Assembly: GCA_000727475.1 (NCBI GenBank)
Contig: KL647297.1
Location: 1,077,280 to 1,141,279 of the forward strand
Direction of reading: 5' to 3'
DNA: 64,000 nucleotides
DNA from: Sarcocystis neurona
Lineage: Eukaryota > Apicomplexa > Conoidasida > Eucoccidiorida > Sarcocystidae
Part shown: positions 52,784 through 63,359 of the stretch, one piece after another
Layout: the number at the start of each line of letters is the position of its first letter
Position numbering within the stretch: the first letter of the stretch is position 1
Position numbers and translations under genes: made by a program
Notes under the pieces: generated by a model
What the model saw: the letters and a program-made list of their open reading frames with translations, nothing else
What the model was told of the DNA's origin: nothing
The model's database searches: none

Positions 52784-54857
52784 TCACAGAGCGAAGCGAC
52801 ACTGTTGCCACTGTACGACGGCAGCACGCTGCAACGTGGGCAGCAACCAGCAACAGGAAACAGCAGCAGCACTACGGATAGACGCAGACGCCGATGGAAC
52901 GGGAAACAGCAACTCGAAGCAGCGGGATTCAGCAGATCCGGAGGCAGGAGCAGCAGCAGAACCAGACGCAGGAGGCGAATCTGCAGTCGTAGTAGCAGCA
53001 GCAGCCTGGGTGTCAGCAACGGCCACGTCGAACAAAGACGATGAGGAGGAACTGTTGTAGCGGCAATGAAGGGAGCAGCAGCAAAACCGAAGGAGGAGCG
53101 GTGCTGCGCGATCAAGCCAAAGCGACAAACCAGCGACAACATGAAAAGGCAGCGACCCTGCTGCCTTCTCTCTCTGCGCATGAAATGCGCACGCAGCACT
53201 TTCGTGTGGCTCTCTGCCGCCCAGAGAACTGCTCTTCTCCTGCTGCAGGTACATGTTTGTAACACAACTCCACGTATGGATATATGGAAGGCTGGCTTTC
53301 TTACATAGACGTCGAAGCGCATGCATCGCTGTGTACGCGCATGCGCAAAGACGACACACCCGCACGTGGATGACAGCAAGCAGGAACAGCAACAGACTTT
53401 TTCTTCTCTCTCTCCTACGTGTATCTCTCTGTCGTTCTCCTCTCTTCTACGACCCGCACCATCCCGACCAGCACCAGTTCCGCGCTTCCTCTGCTTCCTC
53501 TTCTTCAAGGCAGCAGCAGCGGCACGCGGTCGCCCCCTCTCTGAGAAAAAGTAGCAGCAGTTTAGAGACAAGGAATATGTTGCCATCAGTTGCTCCTGCT
53601 GCTGCCCCCTCTTTATCAGCTTATTGCTGCTTCTTTCGGTGTGCTGCTGCTACCTCCCTCGGCTTTCTGCTGCTGCCTCTATCGACTTGCTGCTGCCTCC
53701 TCTATCAGCTTGCTGCTGCTTCGTTCAGCTGGCTGCTGCTTCTTTCAGTCTTGTCCTGTTTCCTGCTTCAGCCTGCTGCTACTTGCTTCAGCCTGCCGCT
53801 GCTTGCTTCAGTTGCTGCTTGCTTCCGTTTGAGCTGCCTTGGCCTCCCTGTTCACGTTTCTGCTTCGTCTTTAAAATCTTGCTGGTATTCCTGCGGTTTC
53901 CGCTCCCCCCGCAAAAGGAAGACTACCGCTGTCTCTCTCTCTATCTCTGTCGCTGCTCCTGGTGCTGCGGCTCCTGCACCCGGCAAAGAACGCTTCAAAG
54001 AAACGCAGAAGAAAAGAGGCACCACTTCACACTGTCCGTCCTCTTCTCTTTTCTCCTTTCTGTCGCCTTTCTTTGTCTCAGCGGACGCTCTCCCTCTCTG
54101 TAAACTTCTGGTTGGTCGCGCCTCCTCTGAGGTAGCAGGAGAAATCCACTTTTTCTCTCATTTTCCCCTCTTCTTCAACGCAAAGAGAGCTGGCTGGCTG
54201 TTCAGCCTCAGCATATAGAAGGTTCTTCAAAAAAGCACCTGCAGACACAGGTTGTAGCATGCGCACCGCCACACTCACACATTTGTGAATGTTGGCAGCC
54301 GAAAAAGCGAGCACGTACTTCTCCTCACATATCAAATATATAAATTTGATATACATCTATTTGATGTATGTATACGTTTATAGAAAAAAAGGCAGAGAGG
54401 TATAGACACCTACGTAAGGGCACCCCCACAGACTCGAAAATATTTTTAATAGGCGAATTCTCTACGCCTATACGTATATATGTGTGTCTACACACACACG
54501 TACACTTATATATATAAACGTGCACACATATGCCGATGTATTGCGCAGACACTCACATATATGCGTATGTGCCCGACGAACTGTGTACTTGCTATATGCA
54601 GTATATACGCATGCATGGATACACATACATAGCCGCAGGCGCAGACAAAATACACCTAAGAAGACTCTCAATTGTATATATATATATACATATATATGTG
54701 TATACGCATGTATGCAGACAAGTGCACGCACACACATACATACGTAGATATGTGGCGAAGGGAGAATGAGTCACCAGGAAAGCAGGAATGGTCCGCCTAG
54801 TCGTGCACGTGGGCGCGGCCATAAATATATATATGTATACGCAACATAAATATACAC

Positions 54858-54890
<33 letters not shown>

Positions 54891-55099
54891 CGGATAGGCA
54901 GAAATAGAGAACGACAGGGACAGCTACGAATATGGGGAGAAAGTGTGGCATACCATTACCGTGAGGATAGAGCGATTGTAGGAGGTGGTCTCGTCAAAGA
55001 AAATCGTCCTCCTGCAATTTTTCGCTTGCGAGACAGTCACCCGTGAGTAAAGGCCCTTCGCGTTGGACGGCGCTGTGCCGTCTCGTCTCCCTCGCGTCG
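52784..55099 (-). CDS. Candidate multi-exon gene, unidentified
   Basis: Exon 55099-54960 (acceptor CGGCTGTGTAG, donor ACG/GTAATG) reads GLYSRVTVSQAKNCRRTIFF and DETTSYNRSILT. A second piece from 54238 (acceptor CTGTGTCTGCAG) reads AFLKNLLYAEAEQPASSL and EEEGKMREKVDFSCYLRGG, with no donor found before the stop at 54078. A third from 53242 (acceptor GTACCTGCAG) reads GREPHESAACAFHAQREKAA and a Ser/Ala-rich C-terminus, stopping at 52784. The pieces have coherent strand and order and normal composition between homopolymer runs. Phase continuity is not established, and the first piece may belong to another gene. Confidence 0.4.
53500..53850. repeat. CTG-rich degenerate tandem array
   Basis: Imperfect units of about 20 bases of the form TGCTGCTTC-TTCAGC repeat at least ten times between 53590 and 53830. 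The plus-strand Leu/Ser/Cys frames over it are repeat translations. Confidence 0.8.
54440..54900. repeat. Microsatellite cluster ending in TA and GA runs
   Basis: CACATA/TATATA tracts with (TA)n at 54860-54873 directly followed by (GA)n (54874-54889). Confidence 0.9.
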
Positions 55100-55189
55100 C
55101 TACACAGCCGAGCACGCACAGGTATTTTACTCGGACCAAAAGATGAAGAAAAGGTAAAAAAGTATCGGCAAAAAGTTCATGTATAATGT

Positions 55190-56240
55190 GTTCTTACACA
55201 CGTGTAACAAAACATGTAAGTACAAACGCCTACACGCAACAACGACTCGTACTCATGTGCCAGCACGGGATATACGCTACACACCTGTATGCGTACACTT
55301 GGATAGGCATATACATATATATATATATGTAGACATACATATGTAAATAATTACACATATACATATGTGTACCATAGGAGTCAGCAGACACGCTGTATGC
55401 CTCTACACAGATTTGTCTCTCTCTCTCTATATATATATTTATATATATATATGTATGCATTACTCACATTTGTACAAATACACGTACATATATATATATA
55501 TATATAAACATCTCCTGCGCACATATATATATACATATGTATATGCACTTCATGCGTACACACACATATATAGATATACGCAGCGCCCATACAATACTGG
55601 TCTTTCATACATGCCGTCCTGCGGCAATATATGCTTGATAGAGTGGTGCCGGCCGCAGTGTGGCTCCTGCTGAACGCTGGTGCAGATTTCTTCCACGCAC
55701 ATCGCACAAGCATTCATACACATACATATATATATAAATATCTGTACATAGATATCTATACACACATAAATGCATACGTATACATACATATACATACATA
55801 CAATTAAACATCCATACCGACATATACATATATATATACACACAGCAGCCAATTTACATATACATATATATATATATATATCTATATATATATGTGTATC
55901 CGGCTATCTGCAAGATGCGGTACAGCACAAAGAGAGGGGCACCACGTATATCTATCCGCAAATATGCGCATGTGTCCCTGTGTCTCTCTCTATTTCTCAG
56001 TCTCTCTCTATACTTACACATATATATAGACGCACCGGTAGACGCACACGTAGACGCATACGTGTATATACAAAGATACACAGAGACAGAGACATATACG
56101 TATATTCATGTGCGTACGATATACAAGAACCTGGACATTCTGCGCAGGTATGCGACCCTGTATTTCTACACGTGTACAATGCGCATGTGTCCCATGCACG
56201 TACATACCTACACACATATATATACTTATGTATGTACACG
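55190..56240. repeat. Microsatellite cluster (TA, CATA, CACATA)
   Basis: (TA)n at about 55314-55329, 55436-55451, 55492-55506, 55866-55882 and 56218-56225, set in longer ACATATACGT tracts. A small non-repeat island lies at 55575-55700. Confidence 0.9.
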
Positions 56241-56248
56241 TAGGTGTT

Positions 56249-56433
56249 TTAAGTACACACACAACGATAGCTTTGGTGTCCCTCCGCGTCTTCGTACATT
56301 CCCGCCGCGCACAAATTTTTCGCAACCGCAAAAGGCGTCCGTTCTGCTGCAGCTACTGCAACGTGCGGAAGAGAAGAACTGAAGTTTTCCGCCAAGAAGA
56401 CGGCAGCAGCAGCAGGCGAAACTCTTTTCTCCT
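56249..56433 (-). CDS. Candidate exon, Ala-rich, unidentified
   Basis: After a good acceptor (CGTTTTCTATCAG) the frame reads EEKRVSPAAAAVFLAENFSS and then PFAVAKNLCAAGMYEDAEGH, reaching a stop at 56249. It may be a terminal exon of a minus-strand gene, or may end earlier at an unrecognised donor. Confidence 0.4.
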
Positions 56434-56814
56434 CTGATAGAAAACGTACAGCAACAGCGAGACACCACAGGAAACTGCCTGAGCAGAACAACCGAAGAAG
56501 CTGCAGCACACGGTCAGAAGAAAAACGAAGGCAGTAGGCTCCGCTGAAGTGCACAGGCAAGAGGCCGCGGCCACATATATGCAGAAGTGTATATATCGAC
56601 AATTACCCTTACGAGCGTATGTATATACGTATAGGTGTGCGTACGTTTGTAGTTATAACAGCATGGAAATACATATGTAGATATATGTCTACCGTTATCT
56701 TTACGTTCATATAGAAGTATACACATATATATACACGTATTTGTACTAATGCGAATATATATAATAAATATATATATCTGCACACAAAGATATACGAACA
56801 GGGTCAGTCAAAGG

Positions 56815-57080
56815 CAAGAGACCCCATGGCTGGAGCCTTCTGTGCGAGACTTACAAGTGCTGCAGGCATTCGGCCAAGGCGTGGGTTGCCAGCTGCCTCT
56901 GCGTCACGCATACACACACAGCAGCAGCGCAGTGGCAGCAAGAGCAGCAGCAGCAGCAGCAAATTTTCTGGCGGAGAAGAGAAGAAGGAACTTGCCCGGA
57001 AACGGAAGCACGGGCTTTTCTAAGAGAAAAAGTTCGAAACAGAAGCACAGGCGCATTCAATCGTTCTTCAGCAAAGTTCA
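56815..57080 (+). CDS. Candidate exon with a basic, PIP-box-like end
   Basis: The open plus-strand frame reads EPSVRDLQVLQAFGQGV, an Ala run, AEKRRRNLPGNGSTGFSKRK and then KQKHRRIQSFFSK, followed by a possible donor (AAA/GTTCAA). The end resembles a PCNA-interacting (PIP) box with hydrophobic and double-aromatic positions in place (I...FF), but His where Gln is expected. Non-canonical. The opposite strand is also partly open. Confidence 0.3.
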
Positions 57081-57239
57081 ACTTCTTGCGTGTGCGCGCA
57101 CACCGACACACACACAGACGCACGACCACACACAGAGAGATGTGGACGTACGCATATTCGTTCATCTATCTTCACGGCTCTCAATCTCTGTGTCTCTCTC
57201 TGGAGAAGAAGATAAAAATTACTTGCGTTCACCCACGTA

Positions 57240-57518
57240 AGCACCTATCTACATACAAACATATAGTTATACGTATACATTCTCGCATAGTTATTAACAG
57301 ACACACATGTATACATATACGTATATGTATGTATACTCGCCTAGTTACGAACATACACAGATATACATATATATACATATATGTGTAAAGATATCCGTAT
57401 GTATACACATATATATATATATATATATACACCTGATAAATACATATCCACGTACACACATATACGCACACACGTACATACATACATACACGTACATGTA
57501 TATGTATATATGTATAGT
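57240..57518. repeat. TA/CATATA microsatellite tract
   Basis: Continuous CATATA/CGTATA sequence with (TA)9-type run at about 57412-57430, just downstream of the candidate PIP-box exon stop. Confidence 0.9.
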
Positions 57519-57701
57519 TTAACGGCATGAAGCAGGAGGTTGGTAGAAGATGGTCATCAAGTTTTGCTGTTTCTTCTTGGTAGGAGTAGCGGGAAAAACT
57601 GAACTCTCGGCAGCATCTTGCAGGGTTTGCGTTCCTCTTTTCTTCTGCTCACGTAGAGTATGTCCGAAATGCCAAGTTCCAAGCAGTGGAAACTCTCCGA
57701 C
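57519..57701 (-). CDS. Candidate terminal exon with a canonical PIP-box-like motif
   Basis: After a CTGCTGCTGCAG acceptor the 60-codon exon reads VGEFPLLGTWHFGHTLREQ, a polar stretch, TKKKQ, then QNLMTIFY at exon residues 46-53, and stops seven residues later. QNLMTIFY fits the PCNA-binding consensus Q-x-x-(L/M/I)-x-x-aromatic-aromatic, preceded by lysines as in many PIP boxes. If real, the gene encodes a replication or repair protein with a C-terminal PIP box. The upstream exons were not identified; the Leu-rich frame extending to 58274 is repeat translation. One short motif is weak evidence. Confidence 0.4.
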   Translation of the reverse strand, partial: VGEFPLLGTWHFGHTLREQKKRGTQTLQDAAESSVFPATPTKKKQQNLMTIFYQPPASCR

Positions 57702-58250
57702 CTGCAGCAGCAGCAGCAGCAAAAGCAGCAGTAACAGCCCGCGCGGCACCAGCAGTAAGAGGCCAAGCAGCAGCCGCAACAGCACCAGGAACAAGACGGA
57801 CAGCACCAGCAGCAGCAGTAAGAAGACCAGCAGCGCCAATAGCCTGCAAGCGCCGGCGGCAGCAGCAGCAGTAGCCCACGTGCAGCAGTAGTGGCCGACA
57901 TGCAGCAGCTGCAGCTGTAGTCCCCTTGCAGCAGAAGCAGCAGTAGCAGCAGTGAGAGGGCCAGCAGCGCCTGTAGCCTGCAAGCGGCGGCGGCAGCAGC
58001 AATAGTAGCCCACATGCAGCAGCTGCAGCAGTAGTCTCCTTACAGCAAGAGCAGCAGCAGCAAGACGACGCGCAGCGGGAGCAGCAGGCAGAGAGCGGCA
58101 CCCGTGAGGAGCGGCAGGAGGTGGACAGGAGCAGTAGCAAGAAGAGGAGGGGCAAGAACAGCAGCGGGACACATGAACCCTAGGAGCAGGGACCGAAACA
58201 GCAGCAGCAGCAGCAATAGCAGCAGTCGCAGAGCGGCAGGCGGAGATCGA
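57702..58250. repeat. CAG-rich block with a 134-base tandem unit
   Basis: (CAG)6-7 runs at 57703-57722 and 58198-58215. Between them a higher-order unit starting CCAGCAGCGCC (57827 and 57961) includes TAGCCTGCAAGCG, GTAGCCCAC and TTGCAGCAG/TTACAGCAAG. The second copy is shortened toward its end. Confidence 0.85.
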
Positions 58251-58899
58251 ATGCGCAATGTTTCTCGAGCACAATTCTTCTTCCGCAGTACCCTTCGTAT
58301 TCTTTCATGTCCCTGCCGCTGCAGCCGTTATCTTCTTCTTCCGCTTTCTCTCTTCCTCTCTATCAGACAAAAAAAGTAACTTCTGCTAGGCCCCACCACC
58401 TGCGTACTACATACACCGAGTCGCATGTAAGCACGTACACTCCTGCTGCATCTCTGCCGTCTGTCTCTCTGCCTGGGGTTAGCGATCTTGTTCGTCCGTC
58501 GTTTTCCTCTCCCAACAAACTTCTCTACCATGTGACAGATAAGAGATACATGCATCTCCCGCACGCATTTATTCAGAGACCTACACATATGTACCTCCAC
58601 ACATGAGTATATACATGTACAGAGAGAAATAAATAAAGGAGCGCAGATAGACATCAAACTGGATAAAGACACCCGCTTTGACGGGGTTTTATTTCAAACG
58701 CTTCCATAGCGCTCAGCTGTTGGCACACATATAAAATATATCCATAGATGGGACCGCGCATACGTATCCACGTGTGTGTATACATACATACACATACGTA
58801 CTTACATCTATACGTGCATCTACATATATATATATATATATATGTGAAGAGATCCCTATGGAGGAGAACAGCTGCTGCGGCTGACTGCTGCTGTTGCTG

Positions 58900-59630
58900 C
58901 GGCTTGTGTGTTTTGACTCGGCCTGCTCTCTTTTCCTGTCCCTTCTGCTTTCCCCGTTTTTCTCTGGCTCGTCCTCTTCTCTTATTTTCTCCTTCTTTTT
59001 CTCGTTTCATTTCCTTTCTGTCCTTCCCGCGTCCTCCGCAGTCTCTCCTTTCCTTCTCTCGTGGTGTGCATGCTTCCTTCTGCTCTCTTCTTTTGCCCCT
59101 CCCTCTTCTCCTTTTTCTTTTTTGTTCACTTATCTTCTCTGCTCCGTCTTTTCTTGCTTTCTCTTGGGTGGCTGTGTGCTGGCAATTCTCACCTCTCAAG
59201 CAGCCGCACGAGCACGTCCGCGTGCCGAGTTCTGAACGCAGCTCCAACTGCCGGGGCCTTTTTGTGCAGGGGGAGGAGAACCAAAGCAGCACAGACGCCA
59301 AAGGAAAGCAGAGATGAAAAAGAAAATGGGGGCAGAAGAGAAAAGTAGCGGGCCGGTGGAGAGTCGGGTAAGGAGAATAACAAGAAAAGTATCGCCACCG
59401 TAGAGAAAAGGGCGAAGAAGAGGAGGGGAATGCAGGAACAGAGGGGAGCAGGGCATGCAAAAACGAAGAAAGCGAGGAGAAAAAGAAGGACAACGAGGGG
59501 ACGAAGAAGGACAGAAGTGACGTCACGAAGCATTCGTCTCGTCAACTGCAGAAGGGCAGAGCGAGAAGCAGACACAAAACGAAAAGAAAACGAACACGTT
59601 GGGGACAATACGAACGAAAACTCCCCCCAT
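58900..59630. repeat. Mirror-like pyrimidine-then-purine block
   Basis: Plus strand is strongly C/T-rich from about 58911 to 59200, then strongly A/G-rich from about 59260 to 59610, with the switch within about 60 bases. No protein-coding frame there looks real. Confidence 0.75.
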
Positions 59631-59759
59631 GTTGTTCGATCGACGTGCATGCCGCCTACACACACAAACAAATAAAAGGGAAAGTGGAACAAGAAAAGGA
59701 CAGACCAAACACACCCCCTCCGCTTGTCGTCGCCCTCTTCATTCCGGACTGTACTCACA

Positions 59760-59892
59760 CATATATGGACGTGCACCTATATACATATGCATATACATGT
59801 GTAAATACATACGTAGATATGTATATATATACACATATTCTCACATACATATACATATATGCGTACACGTACTATCACCCGCGCACATACAT

Positions 59893-59931
<39 letters not shown>

Positions 59932-59939
59932 ACAAACAT
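59760..59939. repeat. TA-rich microsatellite abutting the gap
   Basis: CATATA/TATACA tract ending in a long (TA)n at about 59898-59926. Confidence 0.9.
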
Positions 59940-60807
59940 NNNNNNNNNNNNNNNNNNNNNNNNNNNNNNNNNNNNNNNNNNNNNNNNNNNNNNNNNNNNN
60001 NNNNNNNNNNNNNNNNNNNNNNNNNNNNNNNNNNNNNNNNNNNNNNNNNNNNNNNNNNNNNNNNNNNNNNNNNNNNNNNNNNNNNNNNNNNNNNNNNNNN
60101 NNNNNNNNNNNNNNNNNNNNNNNNNNNNNNNNNNNNNNNNNNNNNNNNNNNNNNNNNNNNNNNNNNNNNNNNNNNNNNNNNNNNNNNNNNNNNNNNNNNN
60201 NNNNNNNNNNNNNNNNNNNNNNNNNNNNNNNNNNNNNNNNNNNNNNNNNNNNNNNNNNNNNNNNNNNNNNNNNNNNNNNNNNNNNNNNNNNNNNNNNNNN
60301 NNNNNNNNNNNNNNNNNNNNNNNNNNNNNNNNNNNNNNNNNNNNNNNNNNNNNNNNNNNNNNNNNNNNNNNNNNNNNNNNNNNNNNNNNNNNNNNNNNNN
60401 NNNNNNNNNNNNNNNNNNNNNNNNNNNNNNNNNNNNNNNNNNNNNNNNNNNNNNNNNNNNNNNNNNNNNNNNNNNNNNNNNNNNNNNNNNNNNNNNNNNN
60501 NNNNNNNNNNNNNNNNNNNNNNNNNNNNNNNNNNNNNNNNNNNNNNNNNNNNNNNNNNNNNNNNNNNNNNNNNNNNNNNNNNNNNNNNNNNNNNNNNNNN
60601 NNNNNNNNNNNNNNNNNNNNNNNNNNNNNNNNNNNNNNNNNNNNNNNNNNNNNNNNNNNNNNNNNNNNNNNNNNNNNNNNNNNNNNNNNNNNNNNNNNNN
60701 NNNNNNNNNNNNNNNNNNNNNNNNNNNNNNNNNNNNNNNNNNNNNNNNNNNNNNNNNNNNNNNNNNNNNNNNNNNNNNNNNNNNNNNNNNNNNNNNNNNN
60801 NNNNNNN
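59940..60807. other. Assembly gap (868 N)
   Basis: Unresolved bases flanked on both sides by (TA)n, so the gap is probably an unassembled TA-rich array. The true length is unknown. Confidence 0.99.
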
Positions 60808-61110
60808 ATATATATATATATATATGTAGACAAACATCTACCTGTATCTGTATCTATCTATCTATATATATATGTATTTATATAGATATGTATATACGTA
60901 CATATTCTCACCCACGCATGTAATATACATATCTATATATATATATATATATGTATATAGCCGCCTGTATCTACGTGTACACATGTATACACAGGTACGT
61001 CTACACACGTGTTCTCACCCCCGCGGCTATATTTGTACGTCTGGATCGATCTGTACATATACATAGATCTATATGTATATATAGGTACACACAGGTATGT
61101 ATATGGATAA
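60808..61110. repeat. TA/CATA/TATC microsatellite tract
   Basis: (TA)n from the gap edge to about 60825, then TATCTA repeats and a further (TA)n at about 60936-60952. Confidence 0.9.
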
Positions 61111-61117
61111 ATACATC

Positions 61118-61369
61118 TCAGGAGAAAGCAAGGCCGTCGTCGGCAACAAACACCTGCGCACTGCCAAGCAAACATTCTCCTGGACTGCGTGAACAGAGAC
61201 GCCTCCCCGTTACTACCGGCCGACAAAGTTTATTCGCCAGGAGTTGAAGAGAAACACTTTTTATTCCTACGGACGTCAGTCTTCCGCTGCCACCCACGGC
61301 TTCACAACACCACGGTCCCGCCATCAGTCTCCCCGCATCAAGTCTGCGGGGGTGCGCATCTACATGCAT
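61118..61369 (-). CDS. Weak exon candidate
   Basis: Non-repeat island. One minus-strand reading has a TTCACGCAG acceptor followed by a 32-base open piece (QENVCLAVR) and a CGCAG/GTGTTT donor, i.e. a possible microexon. The longer frame over the same bases (SRSPGECLLGSAQVFVADDG) is an alternative. I cannot choose. Confidence 0.2.
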   Translation of the reverse strand: MHVDAHPRRLDAGRLMAGPWCCEAVGGSGRLTSVGIKSVSLQLLANKLCRPVVTGRRLCSRSPGECLLGSAQVFVADDGLAFS

Positions 61370-62720
61370 ACATATGCATATGCATAAATGTATATATATA
61401 TATTTATTCTATGTGTCTATATATGCGGACACAGGGCGTCGCACAGAGGTCCGTGTTTCCTTGCTCGAGAAGAAAGACAGGAGGGCAATGCAGCGTGTAC
61501 GTATGTGCCGTTCTTCAGCACGCAGCAGCAGCCGCAGACGACGGAGACGGGGAGACGCGGAGACACACACAGAGACGGAGACGACAGAAGGGAGGGGGCG
61601 GACAGCCACATTGAGAGGGTGGGAGGCATCACTTCATCTTGCGCACAGCAGAGTAGGGGGAGTTTAGGAACGCGTCGTGTCCGCAGGTAATACCAGCAAG
61701 AGAAAAGGCCGCGTTCCCCAGCTTGTTTTGGGAGGGAGACTAAGTGTGCCGTGGGCGTATACGAAGATCGAGAAGTGTAGCGCGCGTTTTGAATTTGGTT
61801 GAGCGAGACAAGAAGAAGAGACGGAAGTCCCGTCTGAGTTGTACGAATCGAAGAAATCCCGTCTGAATAAAAAGCAGCTGCAAACACTGCGCCGCCTCCC
61901 CACGGTCTACCCCCCCAGACGCGTGCCCACACCCTCGTACAAACGTGCGCAGGAGTGCCATAATATGTGTGGACAAGGAGGAAGAGGAGAATGCGGCGAA
62001 GAAAAGGGCAGGCAAAAATTGATAGACGGAAGTCATCAAGAACCTTCCAGATCAACGCATCTTGGTGAGGGAGAGCCACGGGGGAGACGAGACACCACCT
62101 CAAAACGTCGTCTCTTCTACGACCCCCTGTTCCAAGACACGCACACACATGCACCTGCGTCTCCTCAATAACACGCGGACCCAAATTACGTAGAGGCAGA
62201 TAAACACAGCTATATTGCACTCCATCGTATATACGTATGTAACATATTCGAGACACAGAAGTGGCCAATTTATACATATATATATACATATAGATAGACG
62301 TATATATGTGCGTATATATATATATATAGAGAGAGAGAGAGACAGACAGAGATACCGTAAAATTCTGTAAGCTTGACTGGGTACGGATCCTTGTACTAGC
62401 ATGTGTACATTTATGTATATATATATATATGATATACACACATGTATATGTGCGTAAACATATATATATACATATATATATATCTATATATATGTATATA
62501 TGAGTGAGGCACATCCATACACTTTTGCGAGTTTGGCTGCGCGTGAATCGACGTGTTACTGCGGGTACGTGCACAAAGCTTCGTGGGGGCTACATGCGTT
62601 GTCTTTCTTCTCCTAAATATATATATATAAATAAATAACATATATATAATATATATATATAACATATATATATATAATATATGCGAGTTGAACTTTGTGT
62701 GATTGCACGTGTTAATGGAG
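61370..62720. other. Interval with repeats and no supported gene
   Basis: Bases 61440-62170 are non-repeat but have no convincing gene. A 385-codon minus-strand frame covers it but runs straight through the microsatellites at 62260-62520. (TA)n arrays occur at about 62418-62430, 62458-62510 and 62615-62680. Confidence 0.5.
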
Positions 62721-63113
62721 ATATATGCAAGGTGATTTGTAGAGGGTACTGGCATTGCCTTGTGTCTCCCATGGACGTGAACCCCCCCCTACAGAGAGAG
62801 GGAGAAAAGTGGGTGAGGATACCGCTCTGTTAGTGTGCAGAAGAGAACATGCGATATTTTTTTTTTCTGCAGGATGTCGGTTGCGGTGTACGTACACCTC
62901 TGTACACACTCCCTCTGTCTCCCACATCTTCGTTTTGTGCGGCTTTTGCGAATCACGTTTTCTCTGCATAGAGGTCGCCGAGAGCGGTGGCCCCTGGCTC
63001 GCCTCTCAAATCATACTTTTTTGTTTCTTTCTTGCGAGCACCTCGTGGGGTGTACGTACACCAGGAAATAGAAATGCGGTTTCTGTGCGTGCGCAGCAGA
63101 AAAAGAGACTCAC

Positions 63114-63296
63114 TTTAAGAAGTTGTAACGCATACAGAAGAAAGAGAGGATGCTTCTCTGAGAGGCTGAGGAGAACTTTGGTCATATAAATCAAGACGTC
63201 GGGCTGAAAAAGCTGCTGCTGCTGCTCCACCGCGATGCCTCCTCCTCCTCCGCCTGCCCCTACGCCTCGCGCGGCTGCTGCTGCTGCATGCTCCAA
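63114..63296 (-). CDS. Homopolymer-containing exon, unidentified
   Basis: The minus-strand frame has Ala, Gly and Gln runs (AAAAAARGVGAGGGGGG, VEQQQQ), followed by a clean helical segment LFQPDVLIYMTKVLLSLSEK and HPLFLLYALQLLK, then an excellent donor AAA/GTGAGT (63114). It is the clearest exon in the right 5 kb. A CAG array continues upstream to 63350, so the exon or its acceptor may extend beyond the Met at 63296. The gene it belongs to is unknown; later exons should lie at lower coordinates. Confidence 0.5.
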
Positions 63297-63359
63297 GCCC
63301 CCGCTTCCCGCGCCGCGTCGCCACGTCTCCTATGCAGCAGCAGCAGCAGCCATAAGAAC

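Noticed and set aside
52773..53060. Plus-strand Ala/Glu/Asp-rich frame with Met
   Set aside because: It is opposite the stronger minus-strand candidate (52784-53242) and follows the CAG array phase.
53253..54218. 321-codon plus-strand frame
   Set aside because: Mostly Ser/Leu/Cys translation of the CTG array. The minus strand has better exon candidates over the same region.
59599..60885. Very long open frames spanning the gap on both strands
   Set aside because: They consist mainly of unknown residues from the 868 N, flanked by translated TA repeats.
61417..62574. 385-codon minus-strand open frame
   Set aside because: It runs through TA/CA microsatellites as Tyr/Ile/His repeats and has no domain. 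Several frames in the same bases are open to similar extents.
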